16,040 nt of DNA from Deltaproteobacteria bacterium (GTDB lineage Bacteria; Desulfobacterota; Desulfobacteria; Desulfobacterales; ETH-SRB1): the NCBI GenBank assembly GCA_019314185.1, contig JAFCZU010000114.1, positions 1-16,040 on the forward strand, in the 5' to 3' direction. Shown piece after piece: positions 6,975-13,624 of the stretch; the stretch's first letter is position 1; every line of letters starts with the position of its first letter. The notes beneath the pieces are model-generated. The model worked only from the letters and a program-made list of their open reading frames with translations. It searched no databases and had not been told where the DNA came from. The translations under genes were made by a program, and so were the position numbers.

Positions 6975-7618
6975 CTTCCCCCGACACGATAGGTGGCTAT
7001 GATTTGTGCGCCCTCATTAGGGACCTCACCATAAATATTGTCACCAAAATAGATGTGAGTAATATCATTCTCATCGATCTGAATAGAATAATGCGTGTCT
7101 GTTGAGCAACTGTAAAGAAGCTTTTTGCGAAGCTCCCATTTTTCTCCCTGCACCGTTAGCTGTAAAAAGTCACGCAGCATTTTGGGCGGCGCAAGCTGGA
7201 AAAGCTGGTTTGGACTGCCATCAGAAATCCCTACTATTTCATTCCTTATTGTCTGGCCTTCCTTTACTGGAATGAATGGCGCCTTTCTTCCATCTTTAAG
7301 CAACTGGCCACTCTGAAATTTCTTTTTATCGGGGCCGCCAGAGTCAGGCACAAGATTTGATAAGTCAATCACCAAAGGTGTCGGATCGACGTATTCAAAT
7401 AGCACACTGGGCTGCTCTTTCGTACTTGTAGTGCTAAATTGATCACCTTGTTCTATCTTGACACTTCCAGTTCGAGCATTTTCCACAGTAAAGCTAAGTG
7501 TGAGCATCGCTGAAGCTGGCGAAGCAGTTTCCATTTCATAACCGATTAACCGCAAATGCTCAAGCACACTGCGCTTGATAGTAACTAAGAATATCCGCCA
7601 TATAGGCAAAGATTTCAA
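6971..7618 (-). CDS. Baseplate J/gp6-like protein, middle fragment
   Basis: The J-like homology begins at about 7593 (FLVTIKRSVLEHLRLIGYE); codons before it (MKSLPIWRI) are the out-of-frame reading of the previous fragment, so the ATG at 7618 is unlikely to be an original start. The fragment continues through a beta-rich section (TGSVKIEQGDQF) to the conserved ITHIYFGDNIYGEVPNEGAQ and ATYRVGG. Relatives normally continue with a glycine-rich GGxxGNV stretch of roughly 20 residues before the next conserved segment. Here that stretch is missing and the frame ends at TGA 6973-6971, which overlaps the GTG of the next fragment. Confidence 0.75.
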   Translation of the reverse strand: MKSLPIWRIFLVTIKRSVLEHLRLIGYEMETASPASAMLTLSFTVENARTGSVKIEQGDQFSTTSTKEQPSVLFEYVDPTPLVIDLSNLVPDSGGPDKKKFQSGQLLKDGRKAPFIPVKEGQTIRNEIVGISDGSPNQLFQLAPPKMLRDFLQLTVQGEKWELRKKLLYSCSTDTHYSIQIDENDITHIYFGDNIYGEVPNEGAQIIATYRVGGR

Positions 7619-7769
7619 TTAGGACAATCCCGAAATCAGCTTCCGAGCGGTCGGTCCAGTTGGGCAGCTTGTTCGGGATCAGATCAATCATTTCTTGCTT
7701 GAAGCTTTCATAATCTTTTGCTATGTAGTCAATGGTTTGACGATTATTAACTCTGTTGATTTTTGCCAT
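7560..7769 (-). CDS. Baseplate J/gp6-like protein, N-terminal fragment
   Basis: 69 codons from ATG 7769 (AAGGA about ten nt upstream). The sequence DYIAKDYESFKQEMIDLIPN, WTDRSEADFGIVLIEIFAYM, ADILSYYQ is the typical start of the J-like wedge protein of contractile injection systems (Afp11/gp6). In relatives SYYQ is followed by a DRxANEAFLxTA-like segment; here the frame runs into AQCA and a stop. The missing continuation resumes one nt out of frame inside the same bases (see the next fragment). A longer in-frame reading to 7844 would pass through a repeat and is rejected. Known role of the intact protein: wedge assembly around the hub. This fragment alone would not be expected to work. Confidence 0.8.
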   Translation of the reverse strand: MAKINRVNNRQTIDYIAKDYESFKQEMIDLIPNKLPNWTDRSEADFGIVLIEIFAYMADILSYYQAQCA

Positions 7770-7790
7770 CAGTATATATCCTTTTATGAT

Positions 7791-7857
7791 TAAAACCACT
7801 GAGACACGGTGACACAGAGGGGTAGAGAATGTTATATACTCCATGCCTCTGTGCTTA
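7791..7857. repeat. Imperfect palindrome, family B
   Basis: Left arm AACCACTGAGACACGGTGAC with ACAGAGG and right arm GCCTCTGTGCTTAACT. It fills most of the gap between the gp25 and J genes, and is related to the element at 10994-11084. Confidence 0.72.
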
Positions 7858-7864
7858 ACTCTTC

Positions 7865-8224
7865 CTAAAAGGTTATTTTGATCGCTTGTTTCTCAAGCGT
7901 ATCTTTTCGGATATAGACAATCGTGATTAGTAAATTTTCTTCTTCGCTCGTGACATCCACAGCTTCCACCAGGATTTCATTCCCCACCCAACGTTCCAAC
8001 GATTTTCTCACGGTGAACTCAGTGGTAGCGGCAAGGATAAGGTTATTGGGATCAAACACCAAATCTCTCAACCCACACCCAAATTCAGGCATATTCACCC
8101 TTTCGCCGGGTGAGGTGAATAAGACCTGAATGATTTTGCCCCGAATATTGTCATCACCTGTAAGCGAAGCTACACGGCCGTCATCGCCTATCTTAAATGG
8201 AAATCCGAAACTGGTATGATCCAT
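7865..8224 (-). CDS. Baseplate wedge protein gp25-like (Afp9)
   Basis: 119 residues, the usual length of the gpW/gp25 family. Family features: GFPFKIGDDGRVA at the start, the conserved NIRGKIIQVLFTSPGERVNM with the EFGCGLRDLVFDPN stretch, and a C-terminal beta segment. In T4 and in Afp this protein sits in the inner wedge ring and nucleates sheath assembly. The ATG overlaps the preceding stop (TAATG). It is the last intact gene before the broken J gene; the 95-nt gap to that gene contains a palindromic repeat. Confidence 0.93.
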   Translation of the reverse strand: MDHTSFGFPFKIGDDGRVASLTGDDNIRGKIIQVLFTSPGERVNMPEFGCGLRDLVFDPNNLILAATTEFTVRKSLERWVGNEILVEAVDVTSEEENLLITIVYIRKDTLEKQAIKITF

Positions 8225-8463
8225 TATTCGACCCTTACCATATTAGTTTGTATGTAAATATTTTCATCAATAGTGATCTCGACATCCTTCACTTCTGATT
8301 CGTTTTTGATGTGATTCACAACACCTTTGGAAATAGCATTAGCAAGTTTTCGCCAGTTTTCTTTGATTGATTTCACATCGTTCTCATCAAGACCATCTAA
8401 AGACCATGAATTGTTTAATTGTTCAAATATCGTTTCGCTCATCTTTTCAGCATTAAGTGGCAT
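8224..8463 (-). CDS. Small conserved baseplate-cluster protein, function unknown
   Basis: 79 residues starting MPLNAEKMSETIFEQLNNSW. Predicted largely helical (residues 5-55) with a short beta end (VEITIDENIYIQTNMVRVE). Small proteins of this shape often sit between the spike and gp25 genes of contractile tails, but I know of no assigned function. I chose ATG 8463 because the longer reading (to 8511) would overlap the end of the spike gene, and AAGGGA lies about ten nt upstream of 8463. The stop shares one base with the start of the gp25 gene (TAATG), which implies coupled translation. Confidence 0.75.
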   Translation of the reverse strand: MPLNAEKMSETIFEQLNNSWSLDGLDENDVKSIKENWRKLANAISKGVVNHIKNESEVKDVEITIDENIYIQTNMVRVE

Positions 8464-8476
8464 TTCTAAAATTCCC

Positions 8477-9187
8477 TTATTTTTCGGTAAAATGCTTGTC
8501 AGATAGCGCACTTGCTAATTGAGGTACAGCAGGCGCAATGGGAGGCGTCGGCGGAGTTGTGGGAGCCCCGAGATTTCCAGTATGAGTGTGATTAGCGATC
8601 AGGTCATGCCATGTTTTGAGAAGTTTTTCTAGTGTTGTTCCTAAAACCAATTTTTCGGTAGTTGCACCTTCCCCTATTTTTATTTTATCAGATTTGATGG
8701 TTACACCGTTCTTATCTAGTGTGATGGCATTTCCATTCACACCATCTATGATTTTGATGAATTCTTTTTTATCTGCGTCGGATATTTCAATGGTGTGACC
8801 TTTCACCGTTTTGATGATTTTACTGGTTGGCGGCTCCTGTGTATCTGCTGGTTTGGGCACTTCGTTTTCACCTCCCGGCTTTGCCCAATACGTTCCCACC
8901 CAAATCGGAAACTCTAAATCTCCGGCTTCAAATTCCACCCATACCCCGGAGCGATCTTCCGGAATGAAAAAGAAACCCTGGTCTTTAGCACCACCATACG
9001 GCAAACACGGCATAGCCCATCCAGTGACCACATCATTGCCCAGCACACTGGGCACTTTTACTTTCAACCGCCCCAATTTTTCCGGATCATTGTTGTGTAC
9101 AACAATTCCGCGGTATTTGCCGTAGTATTTGTGATCTACTTTCTCAATCAATCGGGTTAAGGTTTTTTCCAGTACTGCTTCTTCCAT
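8477..9187 (-). CDS. Spike protein, gp5/gpV-like OB-fold with short beta-helix (Afp8 C-terminal half)
   Basis: 236 residues from ATG 9187. Residues about 22-115 are the OB-fold of phage baseplate assembly protein V / gp5: YGKYRGIVVHNNDPEKLGRL, KVPSVLGNDVVTGWAMPCLP, then RSGVWVEFEAGDLEFPIWVG. Residues about 125-180 alternate short strands (KGHTIEISDADKKEFIKIID, NAITLDKNGVTIKSDKIKIG), as expected for an intertwined spike helix. Near the end is HTHTGNLGAPTTPP, a conserved ending in such proteins; HxH motifs bind iron in the P2 gpV tip, but here it is not at the extreme C-terminus. No lysozyme domain is present. AGGGTGA lies six nt before 9187, so I prefer this ATG to the one at 9193. Confidence 0.87.
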   Translation of the reverse strand: MEEAVLEKTLTRLIEKVDHKYYGKYRGIVVHNNDPEKLGRLKVKVPSVLGNDVVTGWAMPCLPYGGAKDQGFFFIPEDRSGVWVEFEAGDLEFPIWVGTYWAKPGGENEVPKPADTQEPPTSKIIKTVKGHTIEISDADKKEFIKIIDGVNGNAITLDKNGVTIKSDKIKIGEGATTEKLVLGTTLEKLLKTWHDLIANHTHTGNLGAPTTPPTPPIAPAVPQLASALSDKHFTEK

Positions 9188-9209
9188 TTGCATTCACCCT
9201 ATCATCCAT

Positions 9210-10328
9210 TCAAAGCAAAGTACCACTGAGCGATCCTCCTGCTCCAAAATCCTCTGATCCATCAGGATTTAAGGCGTTTCTCTTTACGTTAAAACGTTGG
9301 GTATAGCCACTGTCTGTAAAAACGTGCTTTACTTTGCTGACATAATAAATACCGCTATAGGTTTTGCCCACCCCTTTGATGGTGACCAATTTTCTGGCTT
9401 TGAGGACGTCCTGATATAACGACCCAACAATCTCACCCTCTCCCTGTAGGATCCACCCTGAATCATCGTAAAGTCCCTGACAAAGTGCCTGCATGGCCGG
9501 CTGGACATTGGCCTTGGTGTGTTTTACAAAAATTTTAGCAGGCGCTACTGCTGCTGAGTAAAGATCCGGTGCCGCAGTCAGGCCCAGCCGTTTTTGCTGC
9601 GTGGAATCCACTGTCACGTCGCGATTCTCTTTGGTTAGCGAATCCAATTGATGCATCTCCACGTTTTTTTGCTCTAGCGCATTGAATGCTATGCTGAAAT
9701 ACGAAAGATTCGATTCTGCTCCAAACTGTATGGCCAATATCTTCTGAGGCTCGCCGCTTAGTTGGGGCGGCCGAAAGTATCCCGCGGCATTATGGACAAA
9801 ACATTCAAAGCCATTGCGCCGGGCCAGTCGTTTCAGGAACTGGATATCGGTTTCCCTTTGAATGATTGTGGAAATCGCCTCATCGTGCACAACTTCTGTA
9901 TCTTCCACCTCAGGCGTAAAACCATAATCAGTGAAGATTAGGGTTGCAATATCGCTATCTTTTTTATTTGGCCAGTCCTTAAGCTTTTCCTCTGTGCTCA
10001 TCATGACGCTTTCGTCCATCCCTTTGACATCCAGATAGCACTGAGACAGTTCGGCATCGAAATAAGGCTTTACTTGAGTGATGTACCCGGTAATAACCTC
10101 AACCACGTTATCAGTAAATCCGGCTGAGATGGACACCTTGTTCCAAATACTGAGGCGTTCGTCGTCTATCCAGGTCCAGGTGCTGTCTTTTTGCAACCGA
10201 ATCGCCAGTCGGATGTTGAAGACACCGGCCAGTTGCTCATCTTCTTCTGTCTCCACACTGACGATATCAGAATATAGATCCGGGTGTTCTTCGTCGTTAA
10301 TTGTGATAAGGCAGATTTCGTTTTCCAT
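9210..10328 (-). CDS. Baseplate hub protein, gp27/GpD-like (Afp8 N-terminal half)
   Basis: 372 residues. It resembles the phage late-control D / T4 gp27 family, which forms the trimeric hub that connects tube and spike. Visible family features are the opening IVSVETEEDEQLAGVFNIRL (tube-like beta domain), GYITQVKPYFD near residue 80, and the characteristic IIQRETDIQFLKRLARRNGF segment near residues 150-170. Afp8 and VgrG fuse hub and spike in one chain; here the spike is the next gene, 22 nt downstream, as in phages with separate D and V genes. The ribosome binding site is weak (AGAG before ATG). An imperfect palindrome lies just upstream at 10345-10414. Confidence 0.87.
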   Translation of the reverse strand: MENEICLITINDEEHPDLYSDIVSVETEEDEQLAGVFNIRLAIRLQKDSTWTWIDDERLSIWNKVSISAGFTDNVVEVITGYITQVKPYFDAELSQCYLDVKGMDESVMMSTEEKLKDWPNKKDSDIATLIFTDYGFTPEVEDTEVVHDEAISTIIQRETDIQFLKRLARRNGFECFVHNAAGYFRPPQLSGEPQKILAIQFGAESNLSYFSIAFNALEQKNVEMHQLDSLTKENRDVTVDSTQQKRLGLTAAPDLYSAAVAPAKIFVKHTKANVQPAMQALCQGLYDDSGWILQGEGEIVGSLYQDVLKARKLVTIKGVGKTYSGIYYVSKVKHVFTDSGYTQRFNVKRNALNPDGSEDFGAGGSLSGTLL

Positions 10329-10344
10329 CTCTAGTTAATTTTCA

Positions 10345-10414
10345 GACAGGATTAACAAGATTTCCAAGATTTTTTATTATTTATATCCATCCTGTTTATC
10401 CTGTAAATCCTGTC
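10345..10414. repeat. Imperfect palindrome, family A
   Basis: Left arm GACAGGATTAACAAGATTTC and right arm ending TTTATCCTGTAAATCCTGTC are near reverse complements across an AT-rich loop, with an internal unit of about 11 nt (ATCCTGTnnnn). It lies between the LysM-like and hub genes and could fold in the mRNA. Confidence 0.8.
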
Positions 10415-10452
10415 AAAAAAGGAAATTCCTTTAAACTAAATATATAAGTATA

Positions 10453-10971
10453 CTAAACAATCTGATTGGGTGGTATGGTGATCTTCTGCCCAATACGTTC
10501 TTTCTTTGAGATAGTCTTAACTGTAAAGCCCTGGGAAGTGATAACATCCATTATTTCTTCTCGATCAAGTTCTTTCTGGTTATAACTAACTTCAAGGCTT
10601 GCTTCAAAGATGTCGGCTTGAACCTCACGCATACCCCTCAACTCTTTCAAGTCTCTTATTAATATGGACCATCTATTTTCACCATCAGGGAGTTCAAGAG
10701 AATAAATTTCCTGCATAACAGGATTCCGATCAAGCAAATCTGTGGGCAGGGCGAAGTCCGGATTGGCATCGCAGATGAGCCACCATTTTTTAGGGTTTCC
10801 ATAATATTTGTAGGCCAGCAAGTCCAGCCGATCGGTTTGGTTCAGCGTGTGCGAGAAGGTACCCGGTGTATCTGGTATCCATCGTAGCGTTTTTGACCGG
10901 GCTGTTTGACCTTCTGCATCGGTCGTGCTTATTTCAGATAGATCTTTGTAACGTGACCCTTTAAAAAACAT
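10453..10971 (-). CDS. LysM-like baseplate protein
   Basis: 172 residues from the chosen start. Residues 35-75 hold a LysM/tail-protein-X-like segment, DRLDLLAYKYYGNPKKWWLI followed by CDANPDF, the sequence type seen in the C-terminal part of Afp7 and in phage tail X/gp53-like proteins that stabilise the central hub. The remainder (VSYNQKELDREEIMDVI, GQKITIPPNQIV) is compatible with a second small domain. The start is ATG at 10971 (MFFKGSRYKDLS), five to six nt after GAGGA. An in-frame upstream codon at 11013 would run into a palindromic repeat and lacks a ribosome binding site. Together with the preceding gene it does the work of one Afp7-like protein. Confidence 0.82.
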   Translation of the reverse strand: MFFKGSRYKDLSEISTTDAEGQTARSKTLRWIPDTPGTFSHTLNQTDRLDLLAYKYYGNPKKWWLICDANPDFALPTDLLDRNPVMQEIYSLELPDGENRWSILIRDLKELRGMREVQADIFEASLEVSYNQKELDREEIMDVITSQGFTVKTISKKERIGQKITIPPNQIV

Positions 10972-10993
10972 TATTTCCTCTGCAAAAAATATG

Positions 10994-11084
10994 TTTTTCA
11001 ACCACGGAGTCACAGAGGCACTGAGAAAAAACCTATAATATCAATATCTCATCTCTGTGAACTCTGTGCCTCTGTGTTTTAACT
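10994..11084. repeat. Imperfect palindrome, family B
   Basis: Left arm AACCACGGAGTCACAGAGGC and right arm GAACTCTGTGCCTCTGTG, near reverse complements. It is located between the tube adaptor and LysM-like genes. Confidence 0.78.
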
Positions 11085-11105
11085 AACCCTGACATTTACG
11101 GTCCT

Positions 11106-11819
11106 CTATAAAGGAACAATAACATTTGCTACTTCCGTCAAATTGGCTAAATTGAGCGCAGACATAGTTTCTTTCATTGCCTTTGAGTATTGATATGGAG
11201 CGCTTGGCCCTTCGATCACTGTTAAGCTCACCGAGATGGTTGCGCGGATCGGATTGAGGTCAGTGCTGAATTCCTCCTCTTTCACTTTCATGCTGGTAAA
11301 ATTTACCGGAAGAACCTTCTTTCTTCCCCAGATGAAGAGGATCATGGGCGGCTTTTCTGTACCAACGAAAGTGTGTCCGGCAGTTGGGCCCAAAAGCTCG
11401 GAAATAGCCAGTCCTGCAAGGCTTTCTTCCTTGGGATACATCATCAGTTCTAAAGTTGATAGTTGGGGAGCAATTCCGAATTGCTGAGCTATAGGATCGC
11501 CTTCATCCAGCTTATCCGTAGCGTCGAGTCGTATGTCAAAGCTTATAGTCTCTGAACCCACTTTTACATCTTGAAGATCACGTAGATTTTCTAATTTACC
11601 GCACTCCTCCCGCTGATGGTATTCTCGCAAACTGATATTTCCGCCACCTTGTTCCTTTGACCATTGTTGAATATAGCCCGGAACATTGAATTTATTCGTT
11701 CTGTCTCTGGATATAGTCACCGGATTAAACTGGAAAGGCACAATCAACGGTGGAATACTAATCCCATATTCCACAAACGCTCCTTTTAAAATCTTTGGAC
11801 TATTTGAGAATCCGCTCAT
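11106..11819 (-). CDS. Contractile injection system tube/adaptor protein (Afp7 N-terminal type, CIS_tube family)
   Basis: 237 residues. It matches the N-terminal domain of Afp7/Pvc7-like proteins, which sit between the inner tube and the central spike hub. The signature is the early VPFQFNPVTISRDRTNKF segment (about residues 27-44), followed by a long beta-rich region with WGRKKVLPVNFTSMKVKEEEF near residues 165-185 and the ending ...SVSLTVIEGP. Afp7 itself carries a C-terminal LysM domain; here that function is encoded by the next gene. The start is well supported, with AAGGAG six nt before the ATG. The gene ends just before a palindromic repeat that separates it from the LysM-like gene. Confidence 0.85.
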   Translation of the reverse strand: MSGFSNSPKILKGAFVEYGISIPPLIVPFQFNPVTISRDRTNKFNVPGYIQQWSKEQGGGNISLREYHQREECGKLENLRDLQDVKVGSETISFDIRLDATDKLDEGDPIAQQFGIAPQLSTLELMMYPKEESLAGLAISELLGPTAGHTFVGTEKPPMILFIWGRKKVLPVNFTSMKVKEEEFSTDLNPIRATISVSLTVIEGPSAPYQYSKAMKETMSALNLANLTEVANVIVPL

Positions 11820-12100
11820 CTATTTCTCCTTGCTAATTGAATACAATATGTGCTCCTATCGCCTTTAAAACACCAAATGAAACGGGTCTCATAAGCCACG
11901 AGAGCGCCTTTTAGTAGGCGGGGGGAACTGGGAAACGTGGTCATAAGCTGCGTGCCTTTACGAATTAATCTTTCTTATTGTCATGCTATCCATGATCATG
12001 CTGTTTTTTTTACAAGCCGTATCGATTGACTGTCGTTCCCAATACTCGTTAATTCGACTGCGATCCCGTTTGTGTTTCTGACTCCCATTTTTTTACAGAC
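11820..12100 (-). other. Intergenic gap between payload genes and baseplate block
   Basis: This is the largest gap inside the cluster. It has no credible ORF and no RNA gene that I can recognise. A short hairpin with a 5-bp stem (CGCCT/AGGCG) sits at 11905-11920 without a T-run, too weak to call a terminator. An AAGGAG ribosome binding site precedes the ATG at 11819. The gap would suit a separate promoter for the baseplate genes, but I see no clear -35/-10 pair. Confidence 0.5.
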
Positions 12101-13444
12101 CTAATGGTGGGGCCACGGTAAAGTGATGTCACGAATAAAACGTGCTTCGTTTTGTACCATTGCTTGATATATTGCATTCACAACCGTCTTACGGTCATCC
12201 TTTCTTATTGCTACCAAGTACCCAAGTAGTCGACCTGCCATCATATCCCCAAACCGGTTTCCCTTACCGCCCATATTAATAATTGCTTCAAAGCTTACCT
12301 TTATCCCGCGCGTAGTTTTTATCCACACATCGCGGGGTCTTGGCGCTAAATCCCATGGTTCCGGAGGCTCCAATCCATTAGCAATTGCAACAATTGCATA
12401 ACTAGTGGCTTGAGCACGTGCCAGTCTGATGTCCGTCTCCATTGCCTTTCCCAACTCCATTACAAACAACACGATGTTAAGAATGCCGGTGACTACGATA
12501 ATACTCTCCATTGCCAGTATCGCTCCGAATGATTCCAGGAAGTGCAACGAGCTAGTAAGCGCACCAGCAATCTCAGCAAATTCCGCTCCCAAATGAAGTA
12601 CATCGCTAGTTATGTGTAAGACATGCAAAACCTCCTCTCCTACTGATTCTTCATATACTGGCTTAACGCTTCCCCCTAACGGCTGTCCCGCGTCAGCAGG
12701 TTTTCTAGAAATTACCGCAGGGTTACTCTGCATGGTATGTGTCAGCTCATGAGCCAGAAGAAGTTTTCCAACGGTAGTTCCAGATGAATACTGTCCAGTG
12801 CCGAATACAATATCGTGTCCGATTGTAAAGGCATGAGCATTTAAGGCGTGCGCCAATCGTGCGCCCTTCGCGTCGGTGTGAATACGAACTCGACTAAAGT
12901 CATGCCCAAACCTTGCTTCAAAAAAGGCACGGACAGACTTCGGTAAAGGCTGGCCATCTCCTTTTAAGGCATTGATGCAGGATTCAGGAGTTGTGATTAC
13001 TTCGGGAGTCTGGTCGGAACCCCCTTTGGGCTGGGGAATTTTTTCCTGTTTCCTCTCTTTTCTGCCCTCTTGTTGCCCCTGTACCTGCGGTTCTGGCATC
13101 CTCATCACTTCATCTGCCACCCTGTCCGCTTCCTGCTCGTATTTATCATTGGGCTGGCTGATCTTAAGTTTTGCCTGAATCACTCTCTGAATACTCGTAT
13201 TACCGTAGGTATGCTGCAAGTGATTAATCATGTTGACTTTTTCAGATGCATTTATCGGATGTGAAAACTCAGGTGCAGTTAGGATAGACAGTAAACTATC
13301 AGGAGAACTTTCAGCACCGATTTGCTGAAAATAATCTTCAAGTCTGAACCCACCCAGCTCTGGTCCTCTTTGAGTGGACCTTCCTTGCAATACCCGGCTT
13401 CTCTTTTTTGTACCTGGCTTATTGGCCAGTTCTTGTTTTTTCAT
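12101..13444 (-). CDS. Putative eCIS payload with DUF4157 metallopeptidase-like domain
   Basis: 447 residues. Residues 1-119 are the leader shared with the M15 protein, followed by a charged Gln/Lys/Glu linker (119-148). Residues about 155-242 form a DUF4157 domain: FGHDFSRVRIHTD, then LLLAHELTHTMQ with the zinc-binding HELTH at 232-236. DUF4157 is a zincin-like domain repeatedly found in proteins encoded beside eCIS genes. The C-terminus (250-447) is not recognised. It has a strongly hydrophobic stretch at about 306-331 (GAILAMESIIVVTGILNIVL) and a basic region ending PWPHH. The hydrophobic stretch could insert into a membrane or be a buried helix. The ATG is preceded by a GAGG-containing purine tract. 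A 281-nt gap follows the gene. Payload role is inferred from leader and position. Confidence 0.85.
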   Translation of the reverse strand: MKKQELANKPGTKKRSRVLQGRSTQRGPELGGFRLEDYFQQIGAESSPDSLLSILTAPEFSHPINASEKVNMINHLQHTYGNTSIQRVIQAKLKISQPNDKYEQEADRVADEVMRMPEPQVQGQQEGRKERKQEKIPQPKGGSDQTPEVITTPESCINALKGDGQPLPKSVRAFFEARFGHDFSRVRIHTDAKGARLAHALNAHAFTIGHDIVFGTGQYSSGTTVGKLLLAHELTHTMQSNPAVISRKPADAGQPLGGSVKPVYEESVGEEVLHVLHITSDVLHLGAEFAEIAGALTSSLHFLESFGAILAMESIIVVTGILNIVLFVMELGKAMETDIRLARAQATSYAIVAIANGLEPPEPWDLAPRPRDVWIKTTRGIKVSFEAIINMGGKGNRFGDMMAGRLLGYLVAIRKDDRKTVVNAIYQAMVQNEARFIRDITLPWPHH

Positions 13445-13537
13445 TCCTCACATCCCCTCACATAAACCAAATCAGAGTATTTTCCAAAATCTGACTTGAT
13501 ATAAGGCCGGCCTATCTTCTGATATCCGTGCCTTGTT
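13445..13537 (-). pseudogene. Remnant of the ATPase 3' end upstream of the second payload gene
   Basis: This stretch aligns with the last codons of the ATPase gene and the junction to its payload gene (about 15170-15262). In the ATPase frame it reads GYQKIGRPYIKSDFGKYSDL, against EYQKIGRSYVKSDFGKYSDL in the intact gene, then diverges (VYVRGCEE, stop). Several differences are synonymous or conservative (TCT/CCT, GTC/ATC, AAG/AAA, GAC/GAT). The homology runs directly into the shared payload leader, so the duplicated unit spans gene end, ribosome binding site and leader. No start codon or ATPase body is present, so it is not a functional gene. It may still supply the GAGG-type ribosome binding site of the gene at 13444. 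Confidence 0.82.
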
Positions 13538-13624
13538 TTATTCTTTTATAATTCGCCTGTTCTTTTTTCTCATTCTAGAATTCTATGGAGCGTCAGTAAC
13601 TCAAGAATCTCAACCCTCTATTTT

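Noticed and set aside
7770..7844. Longer start for the J N-terminal fragment
   Set aside because: The added codons are a translation of repeat DNA; ATG 7769 has its own ribosome binding site and matches the family start.
8464..8511. Longer start for the small protein before gp25
   Set aside because: It would overlap the spike gene by 35 nt, and the extra residues look unlike the rest of the protein.
10972..11013. Longer start for the LysM-like gene
   Set aside because: It would enter a palindromic repeat; a good GAGGA site supports ATG 10971.
7791..11084. CRISPR-like array from the repeated elements
   Set aside because: Copies are few, far apart, palindromic and imperfect, with no regular spacers or cas genes.
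11905..11920. Hairpin in the gap after the DUF4157 gene as a terminator
   Set aside because: It has only a 5-bp stem and no T-run on the transcribed strand.
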